From positions 245,820 to 309,819 of the forward strand of contig NZ_LT965957.1 of assembly GCF_900240995.1 (NCBI RefSeq): a stretch of 64,000 bases of DNA, in the 5' to 3' direction. The notes under the pieces were generated by a model, which made no database searches, was not told the origin of the DNA, and worked only from the letters and a program-made list of their open reading frames with translations. This document shows, one piece after another, positions 60,206 through 64,000 of this stretch (its first letter is position 1; every line of letters begins with the position of its first letter). This stretch comes from Bacillus sp. Marseille-P3661 (GTDB taxonomy: Bacteria > Bacillota > Bacilli > Bacillales > Bacillaceae_J). The position numbers were made by a program, and so were the translations under genes.

Positions 60206-60763
60206 TCATACGGCTTCTTTATTCCGTTTCTTTTTCAAAAACAGCTCTCTTCGCTTTTTCATCGCTTTAGTAATATATCCCCCTTTGAAATTTCTAGGTT
60301 CATACGAAGCGACAAATGCAGTTGGTTCATATTTCGTTATTTCTTCATAAAATTCCTTTTCTCGATCTCGACGTGCCGTACAGTCTAATCTGTAGCGCAA
60401 TGAGTTCATGCCTTCCACTTCACTTGTCGACACGCTGAAGCCAATTTCTCTTAAGCGGTTGATTAACATATTATTTTTTCCAGGAATATTAGCCTCAATC
60501 GTCACATACCCAATCGCCAGCTTTTCTTCTACTAACCCACCAATGTAAACTCCTATTCCAAAACCTAACGCATAGGCAATCATATTCATATAATTAGATA
60601 AATCACTAAAAACTAATCCTAATGCACCTACATATATAATACCTTCAAGCATCCCCATAGCTGCAGCTTGTTTTTTCATTCCTTTTACAGCAAGAATCGT
60701 ACGTAATGTTAAAATGGGGACATACAATAACTGTACTATAAAGATAATTAACGCACTTATCAT
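60206..60763 (-). CDS. UPF0316/DUF2179 membrane protein, YebE-like
   Basis: A 185-residue protein with three N-terminal membrane helices (about residues 1-85) and a C-terminal DUF2179 cytoplasmic domain ([23 protein letters not shown]... to ATREF-like basic end). Length and layout match Bacillus YebE. Function unknown; DUF2179 domains often sense small ligands or nucleotides. The ATG follows AAAAGGGGTG. Confidence 0.88.
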   Translation of the reverse strand: MISALIIFIVQLLYVPILTLRTILAVKGMKKQAAAMGMLEGIIYVGALGLVFSDLSNYMNMIAYALGFGIGVYIGGLVEEKLAIGYVTIEANIPGKNNMLINRLREIGFSVSTSEVEGMNSLRYRLDCTARRDREKEFYEEITKYEPTAFVASYEPRNFKGGYITKAMKKRRELFLKKKRNKEAV

Positions 60764-60971
60764 AAATTAACACCCCTTTTCTCTTCATACTCTGACAAGT
60801 GTAACAGAAAAGCAGGAAGTATATAACCATAATTCTAAAACAAATTTATCCATTAAGTACCTGCTTGGCATTCAATCAAATTTAATTTTCACTAGTAAAT
60901 GCTTTTATTTCTTAGAAAAATACTTATATAATGATCCTATGAGTAACTTGTAAGAGAGGAATGAATAACCA

Positions 60972-61331
60972 ATGGAAAAAATTATGTTTATTGAAACTGG
61001 CATGGGTATTGATGTACATGGTCAAGATATTACTCGTGCGTCTATTCGTGCAATTCAAAACGCAATACACTTTAATTCAATGCCGGGGATTAGGTCTGTA
61101 TTACCGGGAAACAGTCTAGATAATATGCGTGTTAATGTAAAGCTTGCTATACCAACAGATAAAGATAATCTTGATGTTGATGCAGTAAAAGCAACTCTAC
61201 CGTTTGGACAAATAACAGTCGAAGTTATGGATGGTGGAATGAGTACAACAAGTGGCATTGTATTGGAAGAAAAAGGAGATAAAAACGACCAAATGTACAT
61301 CGTTGTTGCAGCGGTTGAAGTTGGTTATTAA
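60972..61331 (+). CDS. Lin0512 family protein
   Basis: A 119-residue soluble protein of the Lin0512 family (FIETGMGIDVHGQDITRAS, FNSMPGIR, VEVMDGGMSTTSGI). The family is widespread and conserved but uncharacterised. The ATG has AAGAGAGGAATG upstream. It is monocistronic and shares a bidirectional terminator with the convergent reductase gene. Confidence 0.9.
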   Translation: MEKIMFIETGMGIDVHGQDITRASIRAIQNAIHFNSMPGIRSVLPGNSLDNMRVNVKLAIPTDKDNLDVDAVKATLPFGQITVEVMDGGMSTTSGIVLEEKGDKNDQMYIVVAAVEVGY

Positions 61332-61358
61332 AAACCGATGATACATACATCAGTAATA

Positions 61359-61396
61359 AAACACTCACAATCCTTTGCTTAAGATTGTGAGTGTTT
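61359..61396. terminator. Bidirectional terminator
   Basis: A perfect 14-bp stem (AAACACTCACAATC and complement) with a 10-nt loop lies between the convergent Lin0512 and GarR-like genes. Confidence 0.85.
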
Positions 61397-61417
61397 CTGA
61401 TTGTGAAACTACTAATC

Positions 61418-62308
61418 CTATTTACCTTTAACTACAACATTACATTTCTTTTCTAGTGTCTGTATGACCGCGGACATATCGAGTTCAGCTAAACCTTGCT
61501 CCATTGCTTCATTAAAAGCTTTCTCCGCCAAAGTACCCGTAAATTGGTGTAGACCGGATTCTTCAACTAATTTATTTGCTAATCGAACATCCTTATGAAT
61601 ATATTTAACTGCTCCTCCCGGTTCAAATTGCCGGTTAAGGACAAATGACTCCATATGTCGGCGCAACATCTTGCTATCTCCATAACTTACCTTAAGGATA
61701 TTATAAAGTTGGCCAGAATCTAAACCAAGGGCAGCCCCTGTAACCATCGCTTCTGAAGCAGCCAATGAGTTTACAGCCACGAGATATTGATTAATTAGTT
61801 TGGCAATGCTACCTGAACCACTAGACCCTAAATGCTGAATCATTTCCCCAAGATAATTCAACAGAGGCAACACCTTTTCATATGGTACTGAATCACCACC
61901 GACCATAATTGTCAAACTTCCTAATTCTGCTCCTTCTGGTCCGCCGCTAACTGGCGCGTCTAAAAAGTTAATTCCCTTTTCAATCGCCTTATTATATATC
62001 ATTTGGCTCGTATCTGCTCCTACAGTCGTAAAATCGATACAAATTGTACCTTCCTTAGCATTTTTAATCACACCATTTGAAGCAAGGTATACATCGAGTG
62101 AATCATTCGGCATTGACAGGCATGTACATATCACGTCAACTCCAGTCACAAGTGATTCAATTTCTTTTGCATCATGTGCACCTAACTCAACGAGCGGTGC
62201 CACTTTTTCTGGTGAACGATTATAGACCGAGACATCGTAACCTGCTGCTAATAATCGCTTGACCATTCTCGATCCCATCACACCTACCCCTATAAAACCA
62301 ACCTTCAT
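61418..62308 (-). CDS. NAD-dependent 3-hydroxyacid (2-hydroxy-3-oxopropionate-like) reductase
   Basis: A 296-residue beta-hydroxyacid dehydrogenase. The Rossmann motif GFIGVGVMGSRMVKRL is at the N-terminus, DAPVSGGPEGAELGSLTIM is the substrate loop, and the catalytic Lys lies in GSIAKLINQYLVA. It fits tartronate-semialdehyde reductase (GarR/GlxR) or a related 3-hydroxyisobutyrate dehydrogenase. I chose ATG 62308 after GGAGGCGG; a longer frame to 62347 overlaps the previous gene. It lies 23 nt after a hydroxypyruvate-isomerase-like gene, a pair typical of glyoxylate or acid-sugar pathways. Confidence 0.88.
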   Translation of the reverse strand: MKVGFIGVGVMGSRMVKRLLAAGYDVSVYNRSPEKVAPLVELGAHDAKEIESLVTGVDVICTCLSMPNDSLDVYLASNGVIKNAKEGTICIDFTTVGADTSQMIYNKAIEKGINFLDAPVSGGPEGAELGSLTIMVGGDSVPYEKVLPLLNYLGEMIQHLGSSGSGSIAKLINQYLVAVNSLAASEAMVTGAALGLDSGQLYNILKVSYGDSKMLRRHMESFVLNRQFEPGGAVKYIHKDVRLANKLVEESGLHQFTGTLAEKAFNEAMEQGLAELDMSAVIQTLEKKCNVVVKGK

Positions 62309-62331
62309 ATTTATCCGCCTCCTAATTATCT

Positions 62332-63102
62332 TTAAAAGGTAAGCCAATCAAAGCTTTCATCACTTTTACCATTCGGAAAATACTCTAAACCAATTACCCC
62401 TTTATAGCCAATCTTTTCGATAGTTTCAAAAATTTGCTTGTAGTCCATCTCTCCTGTTCCAGGTTGATGTCTACCTGGCCAGTCTGCAATTTGAATATGG
62501 CTAACTCTATCCAAATATCGTTTGAAGTATGAAAGTACATTGCCATGTATGCGTTGGATATGGTAGAAGTCAAACTGAAGTTTAACGTTTGGTAAGCCTA
62601 TCTCGTATATGATTGCAACAGCTTCGTCAACATCTGCCAAAAAATAACCAGGCATATCTCCTGAATTAATTGGTTCAATCACAACCGTTATATGATATTT
62701 AGCTAATTCTTTAGCAGCAAACCTAATATTTTCGATAAACGTATCTCTAGCAAACTCACGATCCAAATTCTCGGAAAGAACACCGGCCATACAATGAATT
62801 TTACTTGTACCGAAACAAGTTGCATACTGAATTCCTAGCTCAACAGACTGTTTAAATTCAGCAACACGATCTGGGAATATCGCGATCCCTCTTTCACCTT
62901 TATCCCAATCACCCGGTGGTAAATTTATTAATTCCAATGTAAGATCATATACGGATAGCTCGTGCTGTATACTTTCAACTGGATATTCATATGGAAATTG
63001 ACATTCAATTGAAGAAAATCCCGCTTGTTGAGCTTTTTTGAATCGAGCCAAAAAAGGGTATTCCTGATATATAGTGGATATATTAACCGCAAGTGCTTGC
63101 AT
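62332..63102 (-). CDS. Hydroxypyruvate isomerase family TIM-barrel protein
   Basis: A 256-residue xylose-isomerase-like TIM barrel of the Hyi/OtnI family. Metal-binding residues are in VVIEPINSGDMPGYF, LQFDFYHIQRIHG and HIQIADWPGRHQPGTG. It interconverts hydroxypyruvate with tartronate semialdehyde or isomerises 2-oxo-tetronate. The ATG follows GGAGGGATT. It is co-transcribed with the reductase. Glyoxylate carboligase (Gcl) is missing next to the pair, so OtnI-like acid-sugar catabolism is an equally good reading. Confidence 0.88.
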   Translation of the reverse strand: MQALAVNISTIYQEYPFLARFKKAQQAGFSSIECQFPYEYPVESIQHELSVYDLTLELINLPPGDWDKGERGIAIFPDRVAEFKQSVELGIQYATCFGTSKIHCMAGVLSENLDREFARDTFIENIRFAAKELAKYHITVVIEPINSGDMPGYFLADVDEAVAIIYEIGLPNVKLQFDFYHIQRIHGNVLSYFKRYLDRVSHIQIADWPGRHQPGTGEMDYKQIFETIEKIGYKGVIGLEYFPNGKSDESFDWLTF

Positions 63103-63286
63103 CCAATCCCTCCAATCACTGAATGTTATTTATCAAAATTTCGACAAATTTACTAATAAATCCTCCTTTAACTAAAAAATGAACATTAGTAGGTTCGTGC
63201 ACAGCTTAATAAGAACTTTTATTACTGTTGCCTTTCTAGTACAATAAGTGAAGCACAATTTATTAAACGTGAAAAAGGTGACATAT

Positions 63287-63757
63287 TTGAAAAAAAAGGA
63301 ACAGAATCTAACAGAACATCTGGACAGTTCAATGTTTAAAGTGGAAGTGAATTTAGATGATATTTCAGGTGAATGGTTAGGCTATGTATTGGATTTATTA
63401 TTAGAAAATGGTGCTAAAGATGTATACTATATTCCGATATACATGAAAAAAAATCGCCCTGGTGTCATGTTACAATTATTATGTAACGAGCAGCAATTAC
63501 CCCTCTTAAAAGAAATTTTATTTACCCAAACCACAACCTTAGGTGTACGTTACTATCCATTAACTGTTCATAGGCTTGAACGACAATTTTCAAAGGTGGA
63601 AAGTCCATGGGGAGACATTACGATTAAAACTGGGGTTCACGAAGGAGCAGTTGTACAAACATCACCTGAATTTGATGATTGTAAAAAAATTGCAGACCAG
63701 TTTAATATTCCAATCAAACAGGTCTACCAATATGTTTGGTCTAAACTAGAGAATTGA
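63287..63757 (+). CDS. Stand-alone C-terminal part of LarC nickel-insertion protein (LarC2-like)
   Basis: A 156-residue protein equal to the C-terminal region of LarC (DUF111): FKVEVNLDDISGEWLGYVLDLLLENGAKDVYYIPIYMKKNRPG (in two parts) and ESPWGDITIKTG. LarC is a CTP-dependent cyclometallase that inserts nickel into the pincer cofactor of lactate racemase. In some species LarC is made from two frames (LarC1/LarC2). Here there is no LarC1 upstream. I chose a TTG start at 63287 with AAGGTGA 5-6 nt before it; the GTG at 63248 has no ribosome site. Its partner LarC1, larB and larE must be elsewhere or absent. Confidence 0.8.
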   Translation: MKKKEQNLTEHLDSSMFKVEVNLDDISGEWLGYVLDLLLENGAKDVYYIPIYMKKNRPGVMLQLLCNEQQLPLLKEILFTQTTTLGVRYYPLTVHRLERQFSKVESPWGDITIKTGVHEGAVVQTSPEFDDCKKIADQFNIPIKQVYQYVWSKLEN

Positions 63758-63954
63758 CATTAATTATTGTAGCAATTAAGGGCTCTGCGCTCTTTAATTA
63801 AAGGATCATTTGGACGATCTTACAAATAATAAACATATAAAAAAACATTACATAAAAACGCCAACATAAATAGTAACGGGTTTACTTGTGAGGTGCAAAA
63901 CGGTAAATCGCAGACCGAATCAAATAGCTAATCACATAAACTTCACAGTAAAAA

Positions 63955-63992
63955 GGCTTAGAGATGCAATATCTCTAAGCCCTTTTTACTTT
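63955..63992. terminator. Terminator near the window end
   Basis: The stem GGCTTAGAGAT / ATCTCTAAGCC with a 5-nt loop is followed by CTTTTTACTTTT on the plus strand and preceded by AAAAA, so it can work both ways. Between the LarC2-like gene and this hairpin (63758-63954) I see no gene. Confidence 0.85.
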
Positions 63993-64000
63993 TCATTTTT

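Overview
The window comes from a low-GC Gram-positive bacterium, most likely an aerobic member of the Bacillaceae. The evidence is the gene set (fabH-fabF, pyruvate carboxylase, mntR, a yceCDEFGH-type stress operon, ylbC- and yebE-type proteins), strong GGAGG ribosome sites, Bacillus-type control signals (TGAAAC-N16-CGTA sigma-ECF promoters, CcpA cre sites, a FapR-like operator, an MntR-like palindrome, a TPP riboswitch) and rho-independent hairpins. About five genes in six lie on the minus strand. No tRNA, rRNA, CRISPR array, insertion sequence or convincing prophage was seen.

Region 1 (about 1.4-11.9 kb) is the most unusual part. A minus-strand cluster carries homologues of the two component-B proteins of glycine/sarcosine/betaine reductase (GrdE-like and GrdB-like), an ACMSD-type amidohydrolase, a Rieske ferredoxin, a TAXI-TRAP transporter and methylmalonate-semialdehyde dehydrogenase. 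A divergent LysR regulator sits next to it. The GrdB-like gene has an in-frame UGA exactly at the family's selenocysteine site, with a GGU-loop hairpin 18 nt downstream, so it should be read as one 436-residue selenoprotein. Immediately beyond the LysR gene is a HesB/IscA-like gene, also interrupted by a single in-frame UGA with a 7-bp hairpin downstream. Two such genes side by side suggest that this organism makes selenocysteine. The Grd partners GrdA, GrdC and GrdD are absent here, and the neighbours are catabolic, so the pathway looks undescribed.

Region 2 (12-15.3 kb) holds housekeeping lipid genes: fabF, fabH and a PgpA-like phosphatase, plus a 47-residue membrane protein. Region 3 (15.3-25.6 kb) is a Ter-type envelope or metal stress locus equivalent to yceC-yceH. 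It contains an inserted four-gene module (C-C bond lyase, PRTase/TRSP, StiP/PELOTA, HAD) and is driven by a perfect sigma-W-type promoter. Region 4 (25.8-29.6 kb) has a holin-like protein, a UvrD-type helicase and an FMN split-barrel protein.

Region 5 (29.8-35.8 kb) is a second catabolic locus: UbiD decarboxylase, zinc-ribbon protein, fused TRAP permease, LysR and an AEC transporter. Pyruvate carboxylase follows. Region 6 (39.5-51.1 kb) is a complete aromatic meta-cleavage operon: class III extradiol dioxygenase, tautomerase, decarboxylase, hydratase, aldolase, acetaldehyde dehydrogenase and hydroxymuconic-semialdehyde dehydrogenase, with a DctPQM TRAP transporter, an ACMSD-like decarboxylase and an IclR regulator. 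The combination best fits protocatechuate 2,3-cleavage. The products, pyruvate and acetyl-CoA, connect naturally to pyruvate carboxylase. Candidate cre sites lie before all three catabolic loci.

Region 7 (51.3-64 kb) is mixed: a YcdB/SLH surface protein with its own ECF promoter, thiW-thiM under a TPP riboswitch, tatA beside a decayed phoX, a ZIP transporter divergent from mntR, a CAP protein, a Cof phosphatase, a YebE-like protein, a Lin0512 protein, a GarR/Hyi-like pair and an orphan LarC C-terminal half.
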